Origin: Nitrospira sp. ST-bin5
GTDB taxonomy: Bacteria; Nitrospirota; Nitrospiria; Nitrospirales; Nitrospiraceae
DNA length: 64,000 nt
Direction: 5' to 3'
Assembly (NCBI GenBank): GCA_002083555.1
Contig: MSXN01000004.1
Coordinates: forward strand, 1-64,000
Every line of letters starts with the position of its first letter. The first letter of the stretch is position 1. Positions 1-8,577 of this stretch are shown here, one piece after another. Both the position numbers and the translations under genes were made by a program. Below the pieces are notes generated by a model that made no database searches, had not been told where the DNA came from, and saw only the letters and a list, made by a program, of their open reading frames with translations.

Positions 1-932
1 AGCCCGAACCCTTCGAGTTGAGCCGTCGGCATCAAGACCAGGTCAGCGGCCTGGTAGTACGCCACGAGCTGCTCCTCGGGAATAAACCCAACCAGCCGAA
101 CGACCTGTTCCAATTGCCGCACTCGAATCCCCGCCTCTAAATGAGCCCGCAACGGTCCCTCTCCTCCGATGACCAATAGACAACGATGGCCGGTCTTCCC
201 GAGGGAGGCGATGGCATCCAGCAACATCTCCAACCCCATCCGTGGAACCAGATTGCGGACGGTGAAGAGAATCGTCCTATCCTCCGGTATCCCCAACGTT
301 CGGCGCAGCTCTCGTCGATTGCCAAGCGGACGAAACAGACCAGGATCTGCCGCCCCCGGTATCAGCACAATCCGCTCGGGCGCGATCCCATGCGTCGCCA
401 TCACCCGCTGCCGCATGAACTCACTCAGGACGACAATCCGATGACACCGGCACATCACCAGCCACTCGATACCTCGGCGCGCCAGGGCATTCACATGGCA
501 GCGCAGTTTCGACCACGGCGAGGTGGCTGCCACGGCGCGCGTGAGATACTCCTCGTGCGCCAGAGAATGACAGACATAGAGCCACTCAGCCGCCGCACTC
601 CGCCTGAGATAGAGGGGACCAAGACCCGAGAGGGCTTGATGAATGATCGCAAGGTCATAGGGAACTTTCCGGGTCAGACGATCGAACAACTGCATCACCC
701 CCTGTACAGTCGATCGCACAAAGCTCCACTCATTCTGCCTCGATACAGGAAACCGCCACTCCTTCGCGCCGCCGATCGCGACCTCCATCGACACAGTCTC
801 ATCCGCGGCCCGCGTCAGGAGATCCACCTGATGCCCCGCTGCCACAAGACCGATAGCCTGCTGCCGCAAGACACGCTCCGCTCCGCCGATGACCCGTTCG
901 GCCGAGACTTCCGCTAAAAACAGAACCTTCAC
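1..932 (-). CDS. Glycosyltransferase family 4 (GT-B), 3' end cut by window edge
   Basis: Likely transfers a sugar from a nucleotide donor to the growing EPS repeat unit on the cytoplasmic face of the membrane. I translated it from the minus strand. The start is GTG at 932, giving MKVLFLAEV, with a GGAER loop near residue 17 as in GT4 acceptor domains. The C-terminal domain has a PGAADP segment and is cut at LEGFG, part of the EX7E donor-binding motif, so roughly the last 80 to 100 residues lie outside the window. The GTG overlaps the TGA of the asparagine-synthase gene by 4 bp (GTGA), so translation is coupled to it. Donor and acceptor sugars cannot be read from the sequence. Confidence 0.85.
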   Translation of the reverse strand, partial: MKVLFLAEVSAERVIGGAERVLRQQAIGLVAAGHQVDLLTRAADETVSMEVAIGGAKEWRFPVSRQNEWSFVRSTVQGVMQLFDRLTRKVPYDLAIIHQALSGLGPLYLRRSAAAEWLYVCHSLAHEEYLTRAVAATSPWSKLRCHVNALARRGIEWLVMCRCHRIVVLSEFMRQRVMATHGIAPERIVLIPGAADPGLFRPLGNRRELRRTLGIPEDRTILFTVRNLVPRMGLEMLLDAIASLGKTGHRCLLVIGGEGPLRAHLEAGIRVRQLEQVVRLVGFIPEEQLVAYYQAADLVLMPTAQLEGFG

Positions 933-2857
933 AAGGCCTCCACGGCCACAGCCGAATCAGAGGCAGGCTGAGCGGCTCGTTCATGCCACAGCTCCAACAC
1001 CATTAAGGCGTACAGCTGGTCCGCGCAATTTCTTCCCCCGCTCTGATGTTCCGCCATCAGCCACCGGACATACTCAGGCGCGACATAACCCCGGCGACGG
1101 ACAGCGGTCTCCGACAACAGATCCTGCGCCATCTCACGTAGATCTTCGCGCAACCAACGAGCCAGCGGAATCATGAACCCCTGCTTGGGGCCGTCAAGAA
1201 TCGCCTCGGGCACAAGCCCGCGCAGGGCCGATCGCATGAATCCCTTCAGGTGCCCACCCGACAGTCGCAGCGATGGAGCAACTCTCAACGCACAGGCGAG
1301 TAGGAGGTGGTCGCAAAACGGAACGCGGAGTTCAAGCGAATGCACCATACTCATCCGGTCGCCCATACGCAGCAGATCATCGGGAAGATAGGTCTGTAGA
1401 TCGAGGCCCATCGCGCGATCAACCGGGTTACCTGATGGCCATTGGTCAAAGAGCGGCGAGGGCCGGCTCGGAGAAAAACCGTGGGGCAACGCGCTCCTCA
1501 TCGCTCCGCTCCAGATGCCGGCCTCCCACTCAGCGGGAATGAACGTCGTCCACCGACGATATTGCTCGGCCAACGAGCGATGGCCATGCTCCAGAAACCG
1601 CTTCACTCTGCCCGCGTGGTCACGACCGGACCCATTTTCACGGCAAGCCCATGCGGCAGAAACACACAGCCACGATCGCATCGTGCGAGGAAGCCTGTGA
1701 TAGTACGAGGCGAGGCGCATGCCGAGATACCGGGGATAGCCGCCGAACAGTTCATCGCCGCCGATCCCGGACAAGGCCACCGTGACTGAGCGGCGCGCGA
1801 CTTCAGACACGAGATACGTTGGAATCGCCGACGAATCCGCAAACGGCTCCCCCATTCCCTCGACCACGCGGGGAAGGAGCGTGCGGATATCAGGCTGTAA
1901 GATGGCTTCCGTGTGATCGGTTCCAAAATGTGTCGCGAGGAGCCGCGCGTTGGCCAGCTCGTTGTAGGACTGATCCTGGGGAAGCTCGTAGCCGATCGTA
2001 AAGGTCTTGACCGGTCCCCGTTCCTGCATCATGGCCAGCACGGCGGCAGAATCCACCCCCCCGGACAAAAACAATCCCACCGGCACATCGCTCACCAGAT
2101 GCGAGTGAACCGTGTCGCGGAAAATATCAACGAACTGTTCCTTCGCCTCTTCGACCGTCGTCCACGGAGACGGCGACATGGATTGTTCCGGTCGATAATA
2201 GCGGACGGCCTCAACGCGCCCCTGCCCGACTCGTAACGCTTCGCCGGGCCTGAGTTGGTAGACGCCTTCGTAGACCGTGTCGGGTCCGGGAACGTACAAC
2301 GACGTCAGATAGTCGGCGATGGCTTGCGGACGGATGCGCGCATCGGGTAATGCTGCCAGCAAGGATGGTAGTTCGGACGAAAACAACACATCGGTACCGG
2401 TTATTCCCGTTCCCGGACGAGTAGCATAGTAGAGCGGCTTGATCCCCAATCGATCCCGGACCAACAGCGCTTCCTGGCGCTCCCGATCCCAAATCGCGAA
2501 CGCATACATTCCTCTCAGGCGCGCGAGACCATCGATTCCCTCCTGCTCATAGAGATGCACCAGCACTTCGGTGTCGCAGCGGGACGTCAACCGGTGACCG
2601 CGATCCAGTAACTCCTGACGCAAGGCACGATAGTTATAGATTTCCCCGTTCAGCACCGCCCAGACCGAGCCGTTTTCATTCTGCACCGGCTGCCGGCCCC
2701 CGGCGGGATCGATCACGCGCAGACGGCGAGCCCCGAGCGTGACCCCGCCCTCACGGTGAAGCCCCTGTTCATCCGGACCCCGATGGACCAGCCGCCGGAG
2801 CATCCGGGAGACCAAGGCCTCCTCATTCGAACCGATGATGCCGCAGATTCCACACAT
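929..2857 (-). CDS. asnB: Asparagine synthase (glutamine-hydrolysing) family amidotransferase
   Basis: AsnB family enzyme of 642 residues. The N-terminal glutamine amidotransferase class II domain starts with the nucleophile Cys2 (MCGICGIIG) and carries the RGPDEQG and NGEIYNY motifs. A synthetase domain follows, with the ATP pyrophosphatase loop LSGGVDSAA near residue 265. It uses glutamine nitrogen to amidate an ATP-activated carboxylate. AsnB homologues are common in polysaccharide and exosortase-type clusters, so the substrate may be an Asp side chain or a uronic acid of the polymer rather than free aspartate; that is inference. It lies inside the EPS operon, 4 bp after a small membrane protein gene, and overlaps the next glycosyltransferase. 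Confidence 0.9.
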   Translation of the reverse strand: MCGICGIIGSNEEALVSRMLRRLVHRGPDEQGLHREGGVTLGARRLRVIDPAGGRQPVQNENGSVWAVLNGEIYNYRALRQELLDRGHRLTSRCDTEVLVHLYEQEGIDGLARLRGMYAFAIWDRERQEALLVRDRLGIKPLYYATRPGTGITGTDVLFSSELPSLLAALPDARIRPQAIADYLTSLYVPGPDTVYEGVYQLRPGEALRVGQGRVEAVRYYRPEQSMSPSPWTTVEEAKEQFVDIFRDTVHSHLVSDVPVGLFLSGGVDSAAVLAMMQERGPVKTFTIGYELPQDQSYNELANARLLATHFGTDHTEAILQPDIRTLLPRVVEGMGEPFADSSAIPTYLVSEVARRSVTVALSGIGGDELFGGYPRYLGMRLASYYHRLPRTMRSWLCVSAAWACRENGSGRDHAGRVKRFLEHGHRSLAEQYRRWTTFIPAEWEAGIWSGAMRSALPHGFSPSRPSPLFDQWPSGNPVDRAMGLDLQTYLPDDLLRMGDRMSMVHSLELRVPFCDHLLLACALRVAPSLRLSGGHLKGFMRSALRGLVPEAILDGPKQGFMIPLARWLREDLREMAQDLLSETAVRRRGYVAPEYVRWLMAEHQSGGRNCADQLYALMVLELWHERAAQPASDSAVAVEAL

Positions 2858-2861
2858 CTGA

Positions 2862-3119
2862 TTACTTCTCTTTCCCTTCGGTCACCGTCCGCTCGCGCCG
2901 CTCCAGTTCTTCCCGCTCCCGTTCATGCCGGGGCGAAACGGTCTGCGGCGGCACATCGACCGGCTCATACCGCAGATGCTTGGCCGACCCGACTGAGGTC
3001 AACAACATGCGCACGCCGAGCGCGGCCACTGCGCCGAGCAGACAGACGATCAACACGCTGCCCCAAAATCCGATCCGCCGTTTCCATCGGCGGCGGCTCT
3101 GCCAGCTGATCGCACTCAC
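2862..3119 (-). CDS. Small single-pass membrane protein of the EPS operon, unknown function
   Basis: Eighty-five residues if the GTG at 3119 is used. A basic segment (SRRRWKRR) precedes one transmembrane helix of about 22 residues (residues 17 to 38). A charged tail rich in Glu and Arg follows (EREREELERRERTV), probably helical. The in-frame GTG at 3209 has a good ribosome site (AGGGAGG) and would give 115 residues. The start at 3119 is preferred because it forms a GTGA overlap with the small ORF upstream and avoids a 94-bp overlap with it. No family recognised. Its position suggests a helper of polymer export or modification. Confidence 0.6.
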   Translation of the reverse strand: MSAISWQSRRRWKRRIGFWGSVLIVCLLGAVAALGVRMLLTSVGSAKHLRYEPVDVPPQTVSPRHEREREELERRERTVTEGKEK

Positions 3120-3244
3120 GAGTGTCCATCCTTCCGTCGTGCGATCAGTGCAAGCAACGTCGCCCAGACCGGACGGCCAGCACCCAGCCAGTGCGCCGCG
3201 AGCGGCCACAGATTCCTCCCTACCTCACAGGTGCGTGAATTCAC
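3116..3244 (-). CDS. Candidate 42-residue coupled microprotein in the EPS operon
   Basis: Short ORF in a frame different from both neighbours. Its GTG at 3244 overlaps the TGA of the upstream methyltransferase (GTGA), and its TGA at 3116-3118 overlaps the GTG of the downstream membrane protein (GTGA again). The product begins VNSRTCEVGRN, has a hydrophobic centre (LWPLAAHWLG, then VWATLLALIA) and ends in a basic tail ARRKDGHS. An AGGGAGG stretch lies inside the ORF. The double 4-bp coupling matches the junction style of the rest of the operon and argues for real translation. The ORF is short enough to arise by chance. No family recognised. Confidence 0.45.
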   Translation of the reverse strand: MNSRTCEVGRNLWPLAAHWLGAGRPVWATLLALIARRKDGHS

Positions 3245-4128
3245 GAAACACCATCTACGCGCCGGGCGATCAGTTCAAACGACGGGGCCCAAACCAGACG
3301 CCCGGCGCTCAGCCGATAGGCCAGGTCCGCCACCATCGAGAGTCCCCCTCCTACCAGCCTCCATTTCAGCCGGCGCACCAAGGAATTGGCGCTCGTGACC
3401 GGACCCAGGCTCGGAGCAGAATTGCGCAGGGAAAGCACCTCAAAGCCGCTGGTCTCCACAAGCGTCCGCAATGCGCTCGGCGAATAGCTGAACAAATGAA
3501 AGGCCTGATCATACTGGGATCCGCACCAGCGAACAGGCACTCTCATTCGCTGATGAAACAGTCCATTAGATACACGAACCGCAATAATCCCTTGAGGCTT
3601 CACCTGACATGTCAAGGCTCTCACGATGGCCGCAGGATCCGTCACCGTTTCCAGGACATTCACCAGTGTCACCACATCGAACGGGCCTCCCGTCGATTGC
3701 CCGAGCTCTGCCGGCGACAGGACTCGTAACCCTTTCCCCCTGGCTCGCTCGGCGGCTCCTTGGGACACTTCGACCCCGGTGCAGTCCCATCCTGCCTCGC
3801 GACAGAGCATCAGGAACGCGCCATCGCCGCAGCCGATATCGAGCAACCGTCCCGGAGGCCTTCGCCACTCCAGCAGATGCGCCGAAACGCTGGCAAACAC
3901 CGGCTGCCGATCGGCGGAACTTTCCGCGGCGCCATAGGACCCGTCATAACTCTCCCGATAATATTCCTCCACGATAGAGGAAGAAGGCCGAGGACTCAGA
4001 AACACCAGGCCGCACGCCGGACAGGCGACATACCGTCTTGTCGAGGTCTGAAACACCTCAGACGGACTCCCGCCGCCCCCGCAGGGACACACCACAGTTT
4101 CCATCTCCAGCGGCACCGCGAAGCTCAT
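3241..4128 (-). CDS. Class I SAM methyltransferase with N-terminal zinc-ribbon-like segment
   Basis: Start chosen at ATG 4128, whose ATGA overlaps the stop of the upstream glycosyltransferase; GGAAGG sits just before it. An in-frame ATG at 4146 would add six residues. The protein has 295 residues. Paired cysteines CPCGGGG and CPACGLVF followed by LSPRP form a probable zinc ribbon in the first 50 residues, then the SAM-binding motif LLDIGCGDG. Family knowledge: such ribbon-plus-methyltransferase proteins modify sugars or lipid-linked intermediates in polysaccharide loci. The sugar and hydroxyl position are unknown. It resembles the methyltransferase at 8,578-9,630 in layout. Confidence 0.8.
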   Translation of the reverse strand: MSFAVPLEMETVVCPCGGGGSPSEVFQTSTRRYVACPACGLVFLSPRPSSSIVEEYYRESYDGSYGAAESSADRQPVFASVSAHLLEWRRPPGRLLDIGCGDGAFLMLCREAGWDCTGVEVSQGAAERARGKGLRVLSPAELGQSTGGPFDVVTLVNVLETVTDPAAIVRALTCQVKPQGIIAVRVSNGLFHQRMRVPVRWCGSQYDQAFHLFSYSPSALRTLVETSGFEVLSLRNSAPSLGPVTSANSLVRRLKWRLVGGGLSMVADLAYRLSAGRLVWAPSFELIARRVDGVS

Positions 4129-5282
4129 GCGACCTTCCTGCTCCATGAGGGTGCGTCGATTCCTTCTGCCCGTAAGGCTTCATCAAACACCGCCACCGTC
4201 TTTTCGACCATCCGGTCGACCGTAAACCGCGCCTGCACCACCGCACGCCCGGCTACTCCCAAATGCATCGCCCGTTCAGGATGCTCCAAAAGAGATTCAA
4301 TCGCATGAGCCAATCCACCCACATCACGCGCGTTGACCAAGAGGCCCGTCTTCATGTGATCGATCACTTCAGGCACCCCATTTACCCTCGTCGCAATCAC
4401 CGGCTTCCCCATGGCCAACGCTTCGAGAATGACAAACGGGAACCCCTCAGAATGCGAGGGCAGCACCACCACGTCGGCCGCTGCGTAGAACTCCATCACA
4501 TCGTCGCGAGAGCCGACAAGCCGGCACATCGACGACAGACCCCGGGCAGCGGTCAGCGCCTCCAGCGGCTGCTTCAACTCACCATCACCCACACACACAC
4601 ATTGCAGTTGCGGCCATCGATCCCGCAGCAGAGCCAATGCTTCAATCAAGTCGCCGTGCCCTTTGGGTTGGCTCAGCCGAGCCACCATGACCAGCAACGG
4701 ACCATCGGTGAGGCCAAACTCACGACGTACCTTGGTTCGATCAACGTTATCCTGAAACAAGCGGCGGTCGATCCCGTTGTGCACGGTCTCCGTCAGGTTA
4801 GCAGCCGCCGAATCGTCCTGAACCACATCGCGCCGGATGGCGTCGGACACACAGATAATCCGCCGTACCAGCGGCAGAGTCGAGCGCAGCGCAGCGGAAT
4901 AGATCCAGCGTTTCAATCGGCTCACCTCATAGTCGGCGATTGAATTGTGGACCGTAGAGATCACCACCGGCACCCCCGCCAACCACCCAGCCACACGCCC
5001 ATAAAAATTCGCCCGTGCGCCGTGGGTTTGCAGTATCGTGACCTTTTCGTCTGACAGCACGCGCACCAACCGCATGAGGGCAAACGGATTCAAGAGCGGC
5101 TCCAAATGCACCACCCGCACGTCTACCCCTCGGGCCTGCATTCGACCGACAAACGAACCCGGCTCCGGACAAATCAGAATCGGCCGGAAGCGTGTGGGAT
5201 CGAGGTGCTCGCAAAGCAATTCCAGATAGCGCTCACCGCCGCCATAGGAGGCCGACCCGGCCAGTTCGGCAACCACGATCAT
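4125..5282 (-). CDS. Glycosyltransferase family 4 (GT-B)
   Basis: A 385-residue GT-B retaining glycosyltransferase. The N-terminal domain has GGGERYLELL, the acceptor-side glycine loop. The C-terminal Rossmann domain has LLVMVARLSQPKGH and the donor-binding pattern HSEGFPFVILEALAMGKPVIA (split here as HSEGFPFV and ILEALAMGKPVIA), containing the EX7E glutamates. It probably adds one sugar to the lipid-linked repeat unit on the inner leaflet. Both ends are joined to neighbours by ATGA overlaps: the upstream methyltransferase stop at 5279 and the downstream start at 4128. Sugar specificity is not predictable. Confidence 0.85.
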   Translation of the reverse strand: MIVVAELAGSASYGGGERYLELLCEHLDPTRFRPILICPEPGSFVGRMQARGVDVRVVHLEPLLNPFALMRLVRVLSDEKVTILQTHGARANFYGRVAGWLAGVPVVISTVHNSIADYEVSRLKRWIYSAALRSTLPLVRRIICVSDAIRRDVVQDDSAAANLTETVHNGIDRRLFQDNVDRTKVRREFGLTDGPLLVMVARLSQPKGHGDLIEALALLRDRWPQLQCVCVGDGELKQPLEALTAARGLSSMCRLVGSRDDVMEFYAAADVVVLPSHSEGFPFVILEALAMGKPVIATRVNGVPEVIDHMKTGLLVNARDVGGLAHAIESLLEHPERAMHLGVAGRAVVQARFTVDRMVEKTVAVFDEALRAEGIDAPSWSRKVA

Positions 5283-6070
5283 GTCGCCGTCCTCTCTTGC
5301 TTCATCCCTAGAATCATGGACCCGTTTCCCCGCTTCGGCACGAATAGTATCTCCAGCGCCACCGTCAGCAGTACCGCAGGCAAAAGCAACAGTCCGATTC
5401 CGCTGACCCCGTGTCGTTCACCATAGGAAAATGTCTCTTTGAGGAGCGACACCCATCGCCCAAACGTGGGACGCGCGTCGAGTACCGTAACAGACCGCCT
5501 CTCCAGAGCCTCGGTCAGTTGGGACAGAGTGAATCCCTCGTACACATGGTCGTCTCCCGACCGATGAGCCCGGAAACGATCCGACGCCTCGTCCTCCCCG
5601 GATCCAAACCAGAATCGCTGGTCCAGACTAGGCACATGAATGAAGAGCAGCCCGCGGGAGCGCAACGCTCCGACCAATCGATCAAGCGTCCCTTCGAAAT
5701 CCTCGATGTGCTCCAACACATCAATCGAGTACACCAGATCGTACTCGCCGCTACTATCGAGTCGAGTAAGATCCGACTCGATCACCGACACATTCGTGCG
5801 CCGCACCGCATCTCGCACCTCACGATCCACATGCAAATCCCGTCCGACAAAGGAGCAGGTCGGATAGCGACCCGCTAGCATCACGGCCAACTGCGCCTCA
5901 GGACCACAGCCGGCATCCAGAACGCTCCGTCCCCCCTGTCGCAGAATCGCGGCCACCTTCCACTGCAAATAGAGTCCTTTGATAACCAGACCTGCGTGCA
6001 GTCCTCCCAACCATCGTTCAGAGAGAGGACTGGCCACAGTTCTATAGACTTTGTCGAGAACGGTAATCAT
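5279..6070 (-). CDS. Class I SAM methyltransferase with C-terminal hydrophobic segment
   Basis: A 263-residue protein. The SAM-binding motif I is VLDAGCGPEAQ near residue 50, and a YSIDVLEHIED motif (post II) lies near residue 115, as in Methyltransf_11/23 enzymes. A hydrophobic stretch GIGLLLLPAVLLTVALEILF near residues 225 to 245 suggests membrane association, which fits modification of a lipid-linked sugar. The stop overlaps the start of the next glycosyltransferase (ATGA). A 43-bp gap separates it from the upstream methyltransferase. Substrate unknown. Confidence 0.78.
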   Translation of the reverse strand: MITVLDKVYRTVASPLSERWLGGLHAGLVIKGLYLQWKVAAILRQGGRSVLDAGCGPEAQLAVMLAGRYPTCSFVGRDLHVDREVRDAVRRTNVSVIESDLTRLDSSGEYDLVYSIDVLEHIEDFEGTLDRLVGALRSRGLLFIHVPSLDQRFWFGSGEDEASDRFRAHRSGDDHVYEGFTLSQLTEALERRSVTVLDARPTFGRWVSLLKETFSYGERHGVSGIGLLLLPAVLLTVALEILFVPKRGNGSMILGMKQERTAT

Positions 6071-6113
6071 CGTGCGCGCTCTGCCTCCGCCAACATACGC
6101 TGCGTGAACAATC

Positions 6114-6956
6114 TCATCGTTTTCGTCCCACGATCAGGAGGCTCCCTCGTAAATGCGGTACCGCATAGAATGGCCACTTTACCCAATTAATCGCCTGCTG
6201 CTGTGCGGTCTGCCGGCAATCCTGCGTGTCCTCACCCAGAAAATGATGCGACTCGGCTATCTCAAATCCTGAACTCCGGAGCATGTCGGCCAGCTCATGC
6301 ATCGCGTATTCGCGGGCATGGGGACGCCATTCATCGTTTGGATTGTCATAGCCGGGAGGGGCCAACCGGTCGTTCAGCGTCCGGCCGACCAGCAATTTCA
6401 TCACATTCCCGATGCGCGTCACATTCGGTGTCGTGATGACGATGCAGCCACCGGGCTGCAGAAGACGGTGGGCTTCCGCCAGCAGATGAAAGGGGGATGT
6501 CAGGTGTTCGATGATCTCCAGGGCGAACACCAGCCTCGCGGCTCCTTCTGCCATCGGTACGGCAGTCGGATAGCCCTTCAACTCAAACTGTTTCGCCGCC
6601 GGGTCCAGATTTACCGTTAAAATGTCGACGTCCACATCCTGCTTCATCAGCTGCACAAACTCCGGGCTCGCCATCAGTCCGGCCCCCACGAGCCGGGCCG
6701 ATCTCGTCGGCGCAGCCAGGCGCAAGAGCCTCAACAGGCTGCCGGGGTACGGACCAAAATCGACGATGGCTTGCGGCCCCTGCGGCAACCAACGCAGTCC
6801 GCTCCGCAGAGCGACGTACAACCGATCCCGGCATTTCAGGGCATGGTGCATCGGCGTGGTGAAACGCGGATCCTCGTTTCCGAACACCTCATAGCGGGAG
6901 GGACGAAACTCCCGCATCACGCCATCGAAGCCTGATCTGGTCAATTGGTAACTCAT
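6114..6956 (-). CDS. SAM methyltransferase-like protein with degenerate motif I
   Basis: A 280-residue protein of the Methyltransf_11/23 type. The SAM-binding loop reads VDFGPYPGS where DxGxGxG is usual, so the second glycine is replaced by Tyr. Later elements look normal: FALEIIEHLTSP, then LLQPGGCIVITTPN. It may still bind SAM with a modified loop, or be a non-catalytic partner. It starts 4 bp after the stop of the upstream methyltransferase. Together with 6,961-7,620 and 5,279-6,070 it makes three consecutive methyltransferase-fold genes. Confidence 0.72.
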   Translation of the reverse strand: MSYQLTRSGFDGVMREFRPSRYEVFGNEDPRFTTPMHHALKCRDRLYVALRSGLRWLPQGPQAIVDFGPYPGSLLRLLRLAAPTRSARLVGAGLMASPEFVQLMKQDVDVDILTVNLDPAAKQFELKGYPTAVPMAEGAARLVFALEIIEHLTSPFHLLAEAHRLLQPGGCIVITTPNVTRIGNVMKLLVGRTLNDRLAPPGYDNPNDEWRPHAREYAMHELADMLRSSGFEIAESHHFLGEDTQDCRQTAQQQAINWVKWPFYAVPHLRGSLLIVGRKR

Positions 6957-6960
6957 CCCT

Positions 6961-7620
6961 TCACAATCTCCGGCCGATTAAGAGCAACGTGTCACACAAC
7001 CAGGTAAAGCCCATAGCCCCCAAAAATTCATAGCGCTGTCGGAGTCCGGTTACGGTCACGAGCTCAAATCCCTCCCGAACGACGAGCGCCGCCAACAGGG
7101 CCGCGTTGAAGGAATGCAGATGGCGCTCATCCGCCGTCACCGATGGGACGCCTCCCCGCAACGCCTCTAAGCGAAAACGCCAAAAGGCGACATTCGGCAC
7201 CGTGATCAAGACATGACCGCCTGGCCTAAGCACTCGGTGAAATTCAGCCACCGCCCGACCCGGCTCCACGAGATGCTCAATCACCTCGCTGGCGACCACC
7301 AGATCGAGACTGCAGTCTGATTCAGGAAGACGTTCACCATTGAGATCGACCGCATACTTACGATCCAGCCCCTCGGCACGATCGAGTGCCGCGACCGACA
7401 GATCGCAACCATGTACCACGACACCAGCCAATACTTGCTTGATTTCTCTGGCCAGCCGGCCGTCGCCGCACCCCACATCCAGCATGCGATCAGGCGCAAG
7501 CGCAGCCACCCTCTGACTGATCTGGCCGTATCGCCGGACTCCTTCAAACGCACCAGCTGCGGCCTTCCAGCCGTTCCACTCGAGATCATACTGCTCACGT
7601 TGACTCATCGCTTGTGGCAT
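6961..7620 (-). CDS. Class I SAM methyltransferase
   Basis: A 219-residue protein with the canonical motif I MLDVGCGDGRLA near residue 45, then VVASEVIEHLVEP and LRPGGHVLITVPN. Ubiquinone/sugar methyltransferase style (Methyltransf_11). Starts at 7620 (MPQAMSQ) and 7608 (MSQREQY) are both plausible; the first lies 5 bp after the upstream stop. In this operon it most likely methylates a polysaccharide precursor. No substrate can be assigned. Confidence 0.78.
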   Translation of the reverse strand: MPQAMSQREQYDLEWNGWKAAAGAFEGVRRYGQISQRVAALAPDRMLDVGCGDGRLAREIKQVLAGVVVHGCDLSVAALDRAEGLDRKYAVDLNGERLPESDCSLDLVVASEVIEHLVEPGRAVAEFHRVLRPGGHVLITVPNVAFWRFRLEALRGGVPSVTADERHLHSFNAALLAALVVREGFELVTVTGLRQRYEFLGAMGFTWLCDTLLLIGRRL

Positions 7621-7625
7621 CGCTC

Positions 7626-8570
7626 TTATCCTCGTAGGCCCGCCGGAGACATGGCTGCCGAATCTGCCTCGTCATGCCCCAGCCAGACCCGACGCAAGGT
7701 TATCCACATGGCGTGAATCTCCTGCCGCCGATCGGAGGCATGCGAGCAGGCGGTCACCATCAACTTGCGCAACACGCCAACGGCAATCCAGCCCTTCATC
7801 AGAAATCGTCGGGGTTGTGCAAAGTGCTTTTCCACATAGCGGATGCGGCTGAGCTCCCATTGCTTATTGAGGCCATGCCGGTTCGTATGGCTGCTCCGTC
7901 CGAGTAAATGCACCACCTCCCCTTCCGCCACATGCCGAATGCGATAGCCCAACTGCTGAACCCGACGACACAGATCGACATCTTCGAAATACATAAAGAA
8001 CCGTTCATCCAATCCGCCCAACCGATCGAACACGGCTTTGCGAACCATGAGACAGGCACCGTTCGCCCACTCAACATCCTGCGACTGTGTGAAGTCCATC
8101 GGGGACAAAGTCCCCACTAAACGCCTGACGACCAGAGGCAGCGTCTCCGAATAACGCACATGGTCGCGAATAGAAGGAAAGGGGAAACATGACTGCAATA
8201 CCTGTCCCTGCTCATCACGCTGCAAACAACTCACAGCTCCAATGTCCAGATGCTGCTCCAGACAAGTCACCATCGTGCGGAGCGTGTGCCGCTGCATCAC
8301 CGTGTCGCTGTTCAGCAGCAAGAGGTACCGTCCAGAACTGACGGCGGCAGCCTGATTGCAGGCTTTGGCAAATCCGCAATTCTCGGCATTGGCAATCACG
8401 GTGACATGAGGGAACCGGGCCCGTACCGCATCCACACTCCCGTCGTGAGAAGCGTTATCCACCACGATCACTTCGTAATCCACCCCCGTCGTTCTGTCCT
8501 GAACCGATTGCAGACAGGCAAGGAGCAGGTCGCGAGTATTGTAACTGATGACCGCGATCGACAGATCCAC
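7626..8570 (-). CDS. Glycosyltransferase family 2 (GT-A), rhamnosyltransferase-like
   Basis: A 314-residue inverting GT-A enzyme. It opens with MDLSIAVISYNTRDLLLACL, and has VVDNASHDGS near residue 37 and LLLNSDTV near residue 87 (the metal-binding region where DxD is usual; here NSD). Then come WANGACLMVRKAVFDRLGG and MYFEDVDLCRRVQ, which matches the wbbL/rhamnosyltransferase branch of GT2. The C-terminus is positively charged and probably membrane-associated. It lies 7 bp after the upstream methyltransferase. Confidence 0.85.
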   Translation of the reverse strand: MDLSIAVISYNTRDLLLACLQSVQDRTTGVDYEVIVVDNASHDGSVDAVRARFPHVTVIANAENCGFAKACNQAAAVSSGRYLLLLNSDTVMQRHTLRTMVTCLEQHLDIGAVSCLQRDEQGQVLQSCFPFPSIRDHVRYSETLPLVVRRLVGTLSPMDFTQSQDVEWANGACLMVRKAVFDRLGGLDERFFMYFEDVDLCRRVQQLGYRIRHVAEGEVVHLLGRSSHTNRHGLNKQWELSRIRYVEKHFAQPRRFLMKGWIAVGVLRKLMVTACSHASDRRQEIHAMWITLRRVWLGHDEADSAAMSPAGLRG

Positions 8571-8577
8571 GTATCGT

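Noticed and set aside
2862..3209. 115-residue version of the small membrane protein from GTG 3209
   Set aside because: Its start has a good ribosome site but would overlap the coupled 42-codon ORF by 94 bp. The GTG at 3119 fits the operon junction style better. Not excluded.
2980..3729. 249-codon open frame on the plus strand opposite the small EPS genes
   Set aside because: Antisense to the methyltransferase, the membrane protein and the microprotein. No recognisable pattern and no good ribosome site.
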